Below, piece by piece: positions 22,061 to 33,275 of a stretch of 64,000 nucleotides of DNA. Under the pieces are notes generated by a model, which was given only the letters and a program-made list of their open reading frames with translations, was not told where the DNA came from and made no database searches. The number at the start of each line of letters is the position of its first letter. Within the stretch, counting starts at the first letter, position 1. The translations under genes and the position numbers were made by a program. This stretch comes from Eumeta japonica (Eukaryota > Arthropoda > Insecta > Lepidoptera > Psychidae): contig BGZK01000157.1 in assembly GCA_005406025.1 (NCBI GenBank), forward strand, positions 186,001-250,000, read 5' to 3'.

Positions 22061-23150
22061 TAAGAACTTAGAAGAAGGCTCTTTATTTAATACTACGAAC
22101 GCATTCATTTAGTTAACGATTTAACAAGTAATAACTTCTAAAAACGGGCCACATAAAATGAGAGTTGAGGATGTTGTGATTTACTATTTCCTTAATTTTA
22201 CATTGGTCATAAACATATATTTACTATCTATCTTCTACAACGACAAACGTTGTCTACTTAATTTTTAATGGAATTCGTAAAAAAATTTCTTTTCACTTCT
22301 CCAAGTATATTTTATAAGCTAATGGACTATTACTAATGAGCTTGTAAGTCATAATTAACTGTAACAGTTTTCCTTTTAATTTTTTTTATATACTATAGTG
22401 GATCTTCGTAGATTCTCAGTAGCGAGCCTTTATGATATTCGGGATATTTAATTAAACCGACGGTAGCGATATGATGCCTATGATGCCTTCAATCAATACT
22501 TTTGTATAGTCTCTATTACATCACATTTCCTTTTTATTACTCCCAGGGCCCATGTTTTATTTCCTAGACACTCGGTCTATACCAATAGAACTGAAGTTCG
22601 CGTACCCAACACGGAAGCTAAACGCCTCCTGTACCGCCTATTACAATACACTACTGCTCTCAATTATTTGAAATATCCTAAAATAATCATTCAGATGAAA
22701 GGGTGGGGGGGGCACTTGACTTAAATAAAAATCATCAATTTAAAACTTAATATTTTGCAAAGGGATCCCTAAACTGAAAAATTGTTTTCAAACTCCCAAA
22801 GTTTTGAATAAGTTATCCAACGATACCTCACACAATGCGATAAACGAAAAATTCATTCCTAATTTACGTGAAGGAGATTTTATTCTATCACTTGCCAGCG
22901 TGATTAACTGCGCCCGCAAACCAAAAAAACAAATTAATTCTCCAATAATAAATATCCCAGAATTGAATTCTCTGAGCATAAACAACCCGCCCCGCGCGTC
23001 CCGCATTAGGCACTGTCGGCGCTTTTGATATGTGTTTAGACTTTATTTTTAGCAGTGGAATTTTCGAGAGGCAATGAATCATATTTACTTATGATGTTGC
23101 AATTTTACGACTTGTTTGCTCTGGATGATTTATTGGTTTATTTATATTTC
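22061..23150. other. AT-rich DNA with one balanced block
   Basis: 22,800-23,030 is GC-richer and looks like unique sequence (CAACCCGCCCCGCGCGTCCC near 22,982). Frames are open on both strands but none has a recognised product. The rest is empty. Confidence 0.3.
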
Positions 23151-23167
23151 AAGAACATTCTGTACGG

Positions 23168-23230
23168 CGGCTATAAATAGTGAAGTGTGTGACGGCAGGA
23201 GTTGAGTTTTATTTCTGCGATCAGTACGCT
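23168..23230 (+). promoter_or_regulatory. candidate insect core promoter
   Basis: GGCTATAAATAG supplies a TATA box (TATAAA 23,171-23,176), and GATCAGTACG about 50 bases on resembles the insect initiator TCAGT. The spacing is longer than the usual 30 or so, so either the start is elsewhere or this is chance. No open frame begins soon after it. Confidence 0.3.
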
Positions 23231-23662
23231 CAGAAGTCAAGTACAGTTGTTTAAATAAAAGCGTGTTACATTTTGATGGTATAATTACGAACATTTAGCA
23301 CCTTCTTTTTCCTCTTGCTATGAAAGTGTAACATGCTTTTGCTTATAAAATTGGGACTGTGACAAAAACGGGAAGATTTAATAATTAAGGTGTAAAGTTT
23401 TAGTGTTAAAAATATATAATTATGTACGATATGGAATTATTTTGTCGTAGACGAAGAAACTTAATTATCGTTAAAGGTTACAATGAACTTATAAAGTGTT
23501 ATATTTCCTGTTAGAGTTAATTTATTTTTAACTTTTTAGTTATTTTATTAACAAATATGATAAAAGCTAGTTTTTAAAAAAAGTTTTTTAAAATGACGTT
23601 ACACCGTCACTCAATCGCAAACTGAGTAGAAGAAATCAGATTCTGCCGCTGTACATTCTAGA

Positions 23663-24013
23663 TCACGATGTTGTGTTATCAAGATCGGTTGCATACATTT
23701 CTGAAGTTAATCGAACTGTAGGGCCGTGCAGTTCATTATCGTCGTGTTTAACATCTAGGATTGGTCTTCCATTGAGACTGACAGTCGTCGAAGCATCAGT
23801 AGTACGGGTAGAAGTTCGTGGAGTATATAAGTTAGATGATTTTGAGACACGCTTTGATCCTTTGACCTTCAAGCATGACGGCGCGACCGTTTGTAACGAG
23901 AGCAGCTGCGCTTGAGTTTCATACATGGTGAGTGCGGACCCATAAAGATATGTAACAACGATGATTGTGTTCAATTTACATCTTGTGATTATGAAAATAA
24001 AATAGAATGACAC
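23663..24013 (-). CDS. candidate terminal exon of an unknown protein
   Basis: The minus strand is open for 116 codons and ends in a natural stop at 23,663. It reads TMYETQAQLLSLQTVAPSC, then a hydrophilic Ser/Thr-rich tail (SKSSNLYTPRTSTRTTDAS and onward). GC content is well above the flanking AT-rich DNA, and the tail resembles the cytoplasmic end of a membrane receptor in composition only. The upstream boundary is unclear, with possible AG acceptors near 23,985 and 23,910. The plus strand is also open for 80 codons, so the strand choice is not secure. Confidence 0.35.
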   Translation of the reverse strand: MSFYFIFIITRCKLNTIIVVTYLYGSALTMYETQAQLLSLQTVAPSCLKVKGSKRVSKSSNLYTPRTSTRTTDASTTVSLNGRPILDVKHDDNELHGPTVRLTSEMYATDLDNTTS

Positions 24014-24911
24014 AATATAATAACTTAACTCACCAAAATATACCTTTTACAATTAGCTTAATAAATTACTAATACTCTTGAGTTATTACAGAAATAAAGC
24101 GGTGACAATATGACAAATCTGGTTATACATTTTCATTAATTTTACACAATAAATCGATATTAACATAAAAACTACTCTAAATTATTTTGTAATAATTGCA
24201 AAATGCAATCTGTAAATTAATAAACCATATTTACTTGAATTTATAATTAAAATATAATGTTTAAAAATCGAACTTTACCGTAGTTACAAATATTGCAAAT
24301 AGATTTTGCTATACATTTTAAAATAATCCTGAAGTAATCTGCGAATAAAATTACTACAGGATGACAGTAAAATCTATCCTCTACTACTATATTTAGTATT
24401 TATATGTTACAACTACGATCTATTCAATTCGAATCTATTGTAGGTGATAGAAAAAATAAATAAAGTAGCAATAATGTAGATTTGATAAAAGAAAAATTCT
24501 AATAACTACCTAAGACTGAATAAGAGCGCATACAAATTTCATTCGGATGTCGTCTTTAGTATAACGACACACACCTGAACCTTGTTACAGATACGAGTAT
24601 CAGCAGTTATCAAAAAAAGTTTACTAGCCTGTACAGTATACAATAACGCTACCATTTCATACTGTTATGAACTTGAATATTAATTTTAAAGAGCCTTAAA
24701 TTACGATCACTCTAACGTTAATAAGTCGAGTTTCATGCTTGTTATAATAGTCCGTGTGAATATAAGTAATCAAAATCAGTTTGATATCATAAAAAGAAAA
24801 TGAAATAGAAGAGTAGAACACTCTTTTATTGTTTATGCTTATTTTTGTTTCGTTTTCTATTAAAAACATTATTTCGAGGACTCATGAAAATTTCGATGGT
24901 AAATGTATTAA
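24014..24911. other. AT-rich DNA, nothing recognised
   Basis: Only background-composition short frames are present. Confidence 0.35.
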
Positions 24912-26170
24912 TTAGGTCGAGGAAAATGCTTTTTCGTATTTTATAACTAAAAATTTGCAATAAACTCTCTTTGCTTGTGCTATTTGCATCTTGCTAGTTT
25001 TGATACCAATATATGAAAAATATTTTAAGAAAAGAAAAACGAAGAATGGAAACGGTTTCCTACCATTTTTTATTGTTTTTCTGTTCAAAAAAATGAGTGA
25101 ATCTAACGTAAAAATTTGACTCATTTTGAAGTTTTATTACAAAAAAGGGGAAAATGCGACACAAACGGCGAAAAAATTTATGACGTTTATGGACCTTATA
25201 CAGCGTCGGTAAGAGTAGCATAAAAGCATTGAAGCATTTTCAATCCGATAATTTTGATGTCAAAAATGAACCTAGCTCTGTTCAACCTATTACGAATAAT
25301 GTCTATGCCATTTCCAAAAAACTAGAGCAAAATCGGCATAGTATTTCTTAGACATAACTGAAGAGCTATGGATTGACCACAATGTAGTTTTGACCCATTT
25401 GAAGGAAGCTGAATATATAAAAATACTGGATCCTACACGAGCTCACTGAAAGAAACGTAATGAATCGTGTATTCGTTTCTGATTCTCTAATGAAACATAA
25501 TGAAATCGAACCGTTTTTGAAAAGATTGATCACTGGTAATGAGAAATGAATTACCTATAACAAGAACATGTGAAAAAGATCATGGTCAAAAGGCAAGCAA
25601 ACTCCACAGACTATATCGAAACCCAGATTAACTCTCAATAAGTTGATGCTATGTACATGGTGAACTATTAGAAAGACATTATTCATTATGAGCTTTTACC
25701 GCCGGGCAAAACGATCAATTCGAATTTCTACTGCCACCAGCTGATGAGACTCAAGCAAGAAGTAAAAAAACAGCTGGAATTGATCAACAGAAAGGGTGTG
25801 GTTTTTCTCCAGACAATGCCAGACCATACACATCTTTAGGCTCTCAGCAAATATTGAGAAAGTTTAATTGGGAAGTGTTAATGCATCCACCATATAGCCT
25901 TGATCTTGCACCCTCAGATTTTCACTTGTTTCGGTCTCTTCGGGATTCGGTAGTGTTATGTCAACATCAAGAGACGATTGATAAAACAACTTGTCGTTTT
26001 TTGGTCAGAAATCCCAAAATTTTTACAGCAATGGGATTATTTCACTTCCTTCCAAATGGCAACATTTTTTCTAACAAAATGACATATACGTTATAATTAA
26101 ATATAAATAAAATGTGATAAAAATTATCTTGATTTGCATATTAAATACGAAAAAACTTTTCCCCGACCAT
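24912..26170 (+). mobile_element. near full-length mariner element
   Basis: The inverted terminal repeats are TTAGGTCGAGGAAAATGC at the left (24,912 onward) and TGGTCGGGGAAAAGTTTT read inward from 26,170; the shared block is GGTCG-GGAAAA...TTTTTCGTATT. Total length is about 1.26 kb, normal for mariner, and one transposase gene lies between. TA-rich flanks on both sides fit a TA target, but the exact duplication is ambiguous. Confidence 0.8.
25093..26096 (+). pseudogene. mariner transposase (DD34D), inactivated
   Basis: The gene starts MSESNVKI, then a stop and frame changes. GENATQTAKK is the first helix-turn-helix. In the catalytic domain the block I-T-G-N-E-K-stop at 25,529-25,546 shows two lesions: the first catalytic aspartate is Asn (AAT, 25,538-25,540) and the following invariant Trp codon is a stop. 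The second aspartate is in PDNARPHTS (GAC, 25,812-25,814) and the third in SLDLAPSDFHLF (GAT, 25,917-25,919). They are 105 nucleotides apart, giving exactly 34 intervening residues, the mariner hallmark. The C-terminal block NFYSNGIISLPSKWQ is in another frame. It is dead by several independent changes. Confidence 0.85.
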
Positions 26171-27250
26171 ATATACATTGACGGCAAAATTGCATTAACA
26201 TCAACATTTAACCCAGTCGATGCGTATAATAATATAAATTCTCTTTTTAACACAAAGCTAGCATACCTTACTTTGCCAATACATTAACGACGCGAGCGCC
26301 GCGAAGTCCTTAGGCGAATTCATATTAAATTACTAGTACATTTCACAATCGGGGAAGGACGTAATCAAACTTTTGCTTTAACTTTGATAGCTGCCGACTC
26401 ACGTAGAGTTTAATTAATCGACTGGTGATTATGAGAGGGTATTATCATGTATTCCAAAATTAACTTAAATGTAAACACGCCAGTGCTTCTATGGTTGAAA
26501 GGCTGGCTGATGCACTTATTGCGTCGATCTAGTGTTCTTTTCGATTTATATCAAATAAATTGAAAGAGTGGCACCACACCTACCCTGCAAAATTCCTATT
26601 ATTATATTTTTTGTGATCAAAGCAGGAAATATACAAACCGAAATGTATATTACGAAAAATAAACCAAACAATGTTTAATCATTTTATAAGAAAGTGGTAC
26701 AGGAAATTGAACACCCCTCATAAAATCTTAATACTAAAAACTAGAGATACTGTAATATCCTTAATTTTTAAGTGTCATGTGCCTACATTATATTAGATAG
26801 ATGCAAAAAAGAAATAAACCTTACAATTATTTCTAAATATAATTACTTATTATATAAGGTATCTGCATTTTAAATATTTGTTTACGCGCTACGAGTCGAC
26901 GAGTACGACGAATACAAAAATTGGACGTTTGTGCGCGATATTGACATAGCGAATCTCTTTAAGTACAAATATTTTAATTATTAAAGTTGGTTCAGGCTTT
27001 ATAGGTACTCAAGGGCATTATTGCTCTAGAGAATGTACAAAAGGATACTTAACAATAGCAATTATGATATCAGCGTGATATCATCGTGATATCAGCGATT
27101 GTAGCGATTCTAGGACATAATTAGACATTTTTATTCAACATACTTATCGTTCTTATCTCTTATCCTCATTTACAAGACTCGTACGAACATTCTTGTCCTA
27201 AGAGCATCTGCTATAGATCAGCTACTTAGCCTCAGGTATGATTTACCACT
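26171..27250. other. AT-rich DNA with an 11-bp triple repeat
   Basis: No gene is recognised. TGATATCAGCG, TGATATCATCG and TGATATCAGCG stand head to tail at 27,065-27,097. Confidence 0.4.
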
Positions 27251-27339
27251 ATGTTGCTGTCTGTCGTTGCTCATTGTAAATAAAAATGTGCCATTGCCAT
27301 TACTGATATATCAAGTAAAATATGCCGTATTTTTCGATG

Positions 27340-28390
27340 ATTACGAAGTTTTTTTATATGTGAGATATGCTGCTGAGGCGGTGAACACAATGTAATAATA
27401 ATGTAACAATGTAAGTGAACAATGCTGCGTCCATACGGTGATAACAAAGTTATAATTATATGTGAGAAATTATGCTGCTGAAATAGTGATCACAATACAA
27501 TTTACGTCTGTCAAATACAATTTCAAGAAATTAATATTTTAAATCATCACAATACATATACTGAAACCTGATAGGTATACGTCAAGAGAAATATGGAATC
27601 GTTCCAAAAAATGAACGACGTCTATAGATTAGATATAAGAACGATCTTGCAGTTCATAAAACCGTTCTAAGCAAAGTTAGTAAATCATTTAAGGGGTAAT
27701 GTGTGCGATTTTATAATAAGATCCCGGCTGAAATTCAATATTTGCCATTTTAGCATTTAAAATTTTCGTTAAACGGAAGTTATATGGCAAGGCCTATTAT
27801 ACCATGTCTGAATATCTTAATTAAAAATCATGGAAATATATTGCACTGCTATCTGGTTGCTTGCTATTATTTTTAAGTGTTATACTAAATTATTATTTAC
27901 TCAATATTTTGTATCGATGACTAAGTAGAGAGCAAACTTTGAGTTTCTGGTCCATTCTTCTCAAGGTGAATCAGCATATGAAATATGTGGTAATGTTAAT
28001 GTCAAAAAAATCGTTTATGATGCATCAAGTGTAATTTATAATACCTACGAAATAAAGCTATTTTTTATTGATTGATTCATCGATTGCAATAATAAGTGAA
28101 AAATGCTACCTCCATGTCTCACTTATAAATATAACTTTGTCATCACCGTATGCTGCCGATGTAGTGATCATAATGTAATAGTAAATGGAAAATTCTGCGT
28201 TTGTGCGGTGATACTTGCTTGTGAAATACGTACACCATTATTTGCGTTGCTCACAATGTAATAGTGATCCCAAGTTTGAAATGCCGCTTCCAAGGCTTCC
28301 ATGCGACAATTACTATCTAGTCACAATTTTATTACTTGTACATGAGATAGCTTTTAGCTGTGATGCTCACTATATAAAAATAAATTGAAT
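27340..28390. repeat. degenerate tandem repeat of about 100 bp, split by a LINE
   Basis: Related units contain ATGTGAGA-ATATGCTGCTGA, then GTGATCACAATG and GTAATA. They are seen at 27,356-27,400, 27,450-27,500, 28,140-28,200 and 28,250-28,275. The LINE segment at 27,550-28,080 interrupts the series. Divergence is high, so the number and exact period of units are uncertain. Confidence 0.45.
27550..28080 (+). mobile_element. CR1/Jockey-like LINE, 5'-truncated 3' end
   Basis: In a frame around 27,706 the sequence reads VRFYNKIPAEIQYLPF and, after a stop and frameshift, continues with words typical of the last 60 residues of CR1/Jockey-type RT proteins (AYYTISEYLN-like). The 3' end shows AATAAAGCTATTTTTTATTG followed by ATTGATT, a LINE-type tail. 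A related copy lies at 52,180-52,590; both share AAGGGGTAATGTGTG(C/T)GATT and CTTCTCAAGGTGAAT. Confidence 0.65.
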
Positions 28391-29570
28391 TGGAAAATTC
28401 TGCTTTCAGGCAGTCATCACTATCCACTATTTTTTATCTTTGTTCCCTGCGAGCGGAATGTGATACTTGTGACTATACAATAAGAAAGAAAAGATCAAGG
28501 ATCGCATTGCAATTTGCGTGTGGCCGATTACAAAAAAAACACTGTGATATAATCTGCACGAATGAGTCGTTTACTGCAAATTAAATTATGCAACAGTCTT
28601 CCACCACCAACGTTAAGGCCCGGTTCTTGCTAAAATTTAAGTATGGACAAGCGTCGCTTCTAGTGAAATCCCCGGTATCTCACTGTATGAGATCGCTAAC
28701 AATAAATCGGTCGTTTTCAGTTAATTGGTATAGGGTGCCATAAAGTAAAAAAGAACTTAAATGCTTAACACAAATATATAATATTTAAGTACGGAATGGT
28801 CGGTACGCGAGCCGACTAACAACTGGCCGCTTGTTTTTCTTTTCCTTTTTTTTTTTTGAGAGTCACGTGGTGACTGTTGATTGCCAGTTTTAGTCGTATT
28901 AAACCTGAATAATGCTGATGTATACACTTTTTTATATATGTTGTCCTTGTATTGCAAATATCGTAATGCCATTCCGTCCACAGAACGGCCGTCTGTTTAC
29001 TTATTTATATAGTGAAATAAACCAGCCAAATGCGAGTCGGAGTAGTGTTTGGAGGGTTTCGTACTACAACACTATATTTGTGTTAAATATTTAAGACAAT
29101 TTCTTTTAATTCATTGATTTGCGCATTCTTAGCTTTTCTCCATTTGCAATTGATCGATTTTTATTTATTGTTTTCTTAAAGTTTGCGTTATGGTCACGCC
29201 ATGTTGGACGCTTTTATATATTACTGATTTTACAATAGAGCAAATTAAAAAAAAAATAATGCATGTTCACGTACTTAGTGTCAATTTATACAGGACATTG
29301 AAATGAACAGAAATAAAGTACGAACTTCTTATAGGTTTTTGTATAATCTATAAGTAAAGAAACATTTTCTGTTTTTTCAAAATTTGAAGTGCCGTAGTTG
29401 TAGTCAAGGAGAGTACAATAATTTTCTTAATTACATTAAAGCTATTTACTTTAAACTTATAAAAAAATGTACATTCGAAGCCCTTCTAATAAATGCTACC
29501 ATTTAATAAGTCATAGTACACTACAAAACTTAATTTACCCCCTCTCATATTTAAAATTAATTTATTTAGG
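28391..29570. other. AT-rich DNA, nothing recognised
   Basis: Frames at 28,390-28,584 and 28,912-29,094 (plus) and 28,757-28,981 (minus) have no family resemblance. Confidence 0.3.
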
Positions 29571-29717
29571 ATGTACGTCCACGTTTTAGTCTCAGACGCA
29601 CATATATATGTATACGTGTGTGTGTTAACGTAATCTGTCCAGTAGTTTCAGAGAAAATTAACCGTGACAAACGAATAAACAAACAGACAGACGAGTGATC
29701 CTATAACGTTTGTTTTC
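29571..29717 (+). repeat. older dispersed repeat hosting the hAT insertion (left part)
   Basis: TCTGTCCAGTAGTTTCAGAG and AAACAAACAGACAGACGAGT form the left part. After the hAT element, GATACGGAACCGTAAAAATA continues from 32,771. Joined in the mind, this is the familiar 'ACAGACAGACG...ACGGAACC' layout of lepidopteran repeats, so the hAT element is nested in it. Confidence 0.5.
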
Positions 29718-29725
29718 ATTTAGAG

Positions 29726-32700
29726 CAGTATTTCCCAAAGTGGTCCAGGTTGACTCCCAGAGGCCCACGGGAGACTCGACGGGGATCTACGTCAGGCGTA
29801 ATAAAAAATTGGGGTCCACAATCGTAAACGGAGGTTCATCAAAATTAATTTGGTTTTGATAGTGAAGAACTAAAGTGTTGACTTGACTTCTCTAATGAAT
29901 ATAGGCAGATAATATTTTAAGAAGCTCAGCGACTGTTACTTGTAAAAACTTGCATATTCCATATTCAATACAACGCGTCGACACTTGTCGTTGCCGCGCC
30001 GGCCGCCGTACCTACCGTCCGCAACGATTGTTCAGACGTGCAAATTAATACGACTTGTGGTGTATGTGCTTGCAATCTTGCATGAACGTGTTTGATTCTT
30101 CACCAATATTAATACGAATGTCAAGGATAATCTTTACTCATTTGTTTCTGGAATTTCATAAAGAAAAGTGAATCGATATTAGTGTTGGCTAGTGACTGAA
30201 TTTGTTCCCAGACTTTCGAAGAGAAAAGTAAAGTGAATCGATATTAGTGATTGCCAGTGTTGGAAAAGTAAGTACCTACCTGCCTATTTGTTATATGCAT
30301 ATAGTTTTAAACCGAGAAAGATTGAACTTATCGTCACTACTTTATCTTTATTACCTATCTAATTCATTTAAATATTGCGGAGTTTTGATATCAAAATATT
30401 GTTTAAAAATTTCTATAGAATATACAGAAATATATTAAAATATAATAAATGAAATAATAATTTTATACCACATTAAAATAAGTTCAGCCATTTTCATAAA
30501 ACTATTATAGATCTTAGCGATTTCTTGCTTTTAATAATTAGAAACAATTTGCAGCCGGAATTTTATAATAATTAATTAATCATATTATGTTAAAATAGCC
30601 ATATCCTGTTAAGTTTGAGTCGCCTTAAGATTACTAAAACAAAGTTTTTCTTTATTTATTTACAGGTAGGTAATTGATACAAAACATAGCCGAATCTAAA
30701 AAGAAGTGTCGTCAATACAAAGTTGAATATTTAAAATTTGGTTTTCTTTCATCAAAGGCAGACAAACGATTGCCCTAAAGCCTTTTGTGCAACAAAGCTT
30801 TGAGCAATGACTCTATGAAACGATCAAAGCTGGAAGATCATCTAAGAAGGTGTCATCCTGAAAAAATAGGTATAGATTTGAAATATTTCCAAACATTAAA
30901 GGAAAAATATGAAAAGAAACCCACCGTGCACAGTATATTCTCTTCAACGTCTGAAAGCTACGATGATGGCTTACGGGCATCTTACAATATCTCATTACTT
31001 ATAGCAAAATCTGGAAAACCGCACACCATTGGAGAACAGTTAATTTTACCTGCTGTTGAAGAGGTTTTAAAAATTGTTTTGCACAAATCTTCATTTGACA
31101 TATTCAAAAGGATTCCTTTGAATAACAACACTGTACAAAAACGTATTGATGAAATGAGCTCTGATGTTGAAAGTTTCTGGTGTGATTATCTATGAACAAC
31201 TCATTTTTCTTTTCAACTGGACGAGTCAACTTTACTTGGCAATGAAGCATTATTATCGGCACATGTTCGATTTGTTATGGGTGAAGAAATTCATGAAGAG
31301 CTACTATTCACGAAAACTTTGAAGACAGACACTAAAAGAGAATCAATATTTAATGTTTCGAGTGATTTTTTAAACAAAAATCGATTCCATTCACAAATGT
31401 TATTTCGGTGGCAACAGATGGAGTTCCTACCATGGTCGGGCGATATCGTGGGTTTATCGCCCTCTTAAAAGAATTATACTAGAGGTAATTGCGATTCACT
31501 GTGTTATCCACCGACAACATCTAGTGGCGAAAAATTTGAGTGATAGATTGCACCAATCGCTTCAATTAGTGATTAATACAGTTAACAATATAAGAAGCAA
31601 TGCATTGAATATACGTTTATTTGCACAATTGTGCGATGAAAACGATGAAGACTTCCAACGATTGCTGTTACATACCGAAGTATGTTGGTTGTCGAAAGGT
31701 TTATCAAAATTCTATTTACTTTTTGACTCAGTTTTAAAGGTTTTTGGAAAGTAAAGATCCTGATTTAAAAAAAAACTTGATCAATCGCGTATTTGACAGA
31801 TTTGTTCAAAAAATTTTATGACCTCAACTTACAATTACAAGGATACAGTCTCAATTTAATAAAAACAAAGAGAGTAATTTCAGCTTTTCTTGGTAAATTG
31901 AAATTTATCAAGGAAAATATTGGTCGGCGTGAATTTTCACAGTTTTCAAACTTGTCGCAGGTAGAATGTCTGGATGAAGATAATCAGACATACGTTCTAC
32001 ACTTGATTGCCCAGCACGATGATTTTAAATTCAGATTTGAAGATGTTCTGTCGATGGAAATACCACCATGGGTCATAAATCCATTTGATGAGACGGAAGT
32101 GGGGAATGTGATATTACAAAAGGAGCTACTCGAGCTTAGCACTAATGAGGCGCTGAAAGTGACATTTAAAAGAGGGTATCAAAAATTTTAGCTGCAAGCA
32201 GAAAAATATCCAAAACATATCCTGGACTGTGGAGAATTGTGCAAAAGCTTCTGATAGCGTTTTCCTCCTCATATCTTTTTGGAAAAAGTTTTAGTGCCTT
32301 TACAAACTTATTAACAAAAAAAAGGAGCAGATTGAATATCACAGAAAGGAGAGATTTACAGTTATTTCTTACAAAACTCAAGCCAAATAATGATAATTTG
32401 CTGTCACTCCATCAAGTACATCCCTCTCATTAAAATTATATTTTTTTTGTAATTACCTTTGTAAAAATTACATTACGTTATAAGTGTTTAATTTTAATTA
32501 TATTACGACTGTTATGACAATAATAATTAATAGTGTAATAATTTATGTATTTAAATTTAAATAAATACCTACAACACAAAGAAATATACTATATTTCTTT
32601 TTACCACTCGAATGGGATGTTTTCTAAATAAAATTTGTGAGAATTGATTGGTTCTTGTGCTGTAAGAGATTTAGAAATTGGTAGTGATGTAGCTGCAGGG

Positions 32701-32764
32701 GGTCCACCGGATCTAGTAAAATTTTGAAAGTGGTCTACGGAATAAAAGAGTTTGGGAACCTCTG
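29726..32764 (+). mobile_element. hAT element with ZBED5-like transposase (3.04 kb)
   Basis: The ends are CAGTATTTCCCAAAGTGGTC at the left and, read inward, CAGAGGTTCCCAAACTCTTT at the right. An exact 8-bp target duplication ATTTAGAG lies at 29,718-29,725 and 32,765-32,772. TIR start CAG, 8-bp duplication and a BED-type zinc-finger transposase between them define hAT. The region 29,750-30,680 is AT-rich leader without recognised coding sequence. Immediately beyond the right duplication lies the DIRS element. Confidence 0.9.
30690..32433 (+). pseudogene. hAT transposase (BED finger, ZBED5-like), broken
   Basis: The N-terminal BED-finger region reads KKCRQYKVEYLKFGF and, after a stop, LLCNKALSNDSMKRSKLEDH LRRCHPE, giving the C-x-x-C...H...H pattern typical of ZBED5-like proteins (the first cysteine position is eroded). 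The catalytic part follows: FSFQLDEST near 31,215 with the first acidic residue, preceded by an in-frame TGA at 31,193-31,195. Then come VMGEEIHEELLF, the block at 31,524-31,754 (DRLHQSLQLVINTVNNI), and 31,793-32,191. The C-terminal dimerisation block ends RLNITERRDLQLFLTKLKP and LLSLHQVHPSH at 32,430. At least three frame changes and several stops exclude function. The family is domesticated in vertebrates, but nothing here suggests that. Confidence 0.85.
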
Positions 32765-32819
32765 ATTTAGAGATACGGAACCGTAAAAATATTTCAGAAT
32801 GGGTATCTAACTACTTATT

Positions 32820-32852
32820 TACACTTTAATATAAATATTATATTAAAGTGTA
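32820..32852. repeat. 14-bp perfect inverted repeat at the DIRS left edge
   Basis: Arms TACACTTTAATATA and TATATTAAAGTGTA surround five bases. It sits between the hAT right flank and the first base of the DIRS inverted repeat. Confidence 0.8.
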
Positions 32853-33023
32853 TGTTATGCTTCACTGCTCAATTTTCGCGATTAATTTTAACTTGTAGTA
32901 TTATTTTACATCTCTGGCCATTGACGCAAAATTTTAAAGAAAACCAAAAGGTGTTTACGTTACGGAGAGCATGCTCCCCACTCCCGCCGCCCCGCGCCGC
33001 CCGAGCGCCGTTCGTCTCAGCGC
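32853..33023 (+). repeat. DIRS left inverted terminal repeat
   Basis: It matches the reverse complement of 37,878-38,030: TGCTCAATT, TTAACTTGTAGTATTATT, CATCTCTGGCCATTG and GGTGTTTACGT, then CCGTTCGTCTC after a 45-base GC-rich insert absent from the other copy. Confidence 0.8.
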
Positions 33024-33122
33024 TTTGCCTTCATTCTGTTTTCGTGTCGCGGCCATTACACAAGGTTTGCTTTTCAGGTATATATATATATAGGCGCATA
33101 ATTGTATTAATTCTTTTCAAAA

Positions 33123-33275
33123 ATGAGAAGGAAACAAAGACATAGTGACAAAGATAGCGATGAACATTTAACTAAAAAGTTGCGTAAACTACAGAAGAAA
33201 CTACGCAGCAGACGTCGGCGTCGATCAGGCTCGACAAATTTTAAATCAAGCTTAATTTTATCAATTAATAAGTGA
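33123..33275 (+). CDS. DIRS gag-like basic N-terminus
   Basis: Fifty codons begin MRRKQRHSDKDSDEHLTKKL and run into an arginine block (RSRRRRRSGS), then end at TGA. The pattern of a basic, coiled, RS-like start is usual for the first ORF of DIRS elements. The normal protein would be several hundred residues; the rest is displaced or lost. A later gag-like segment is seen at 34,060-34,260. Confidence 0.5.
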   Translation: MRRKQRHSDKDSDEHLTKKLRKLQKKLRSRRRRRSGSTNFKSSLILSINK

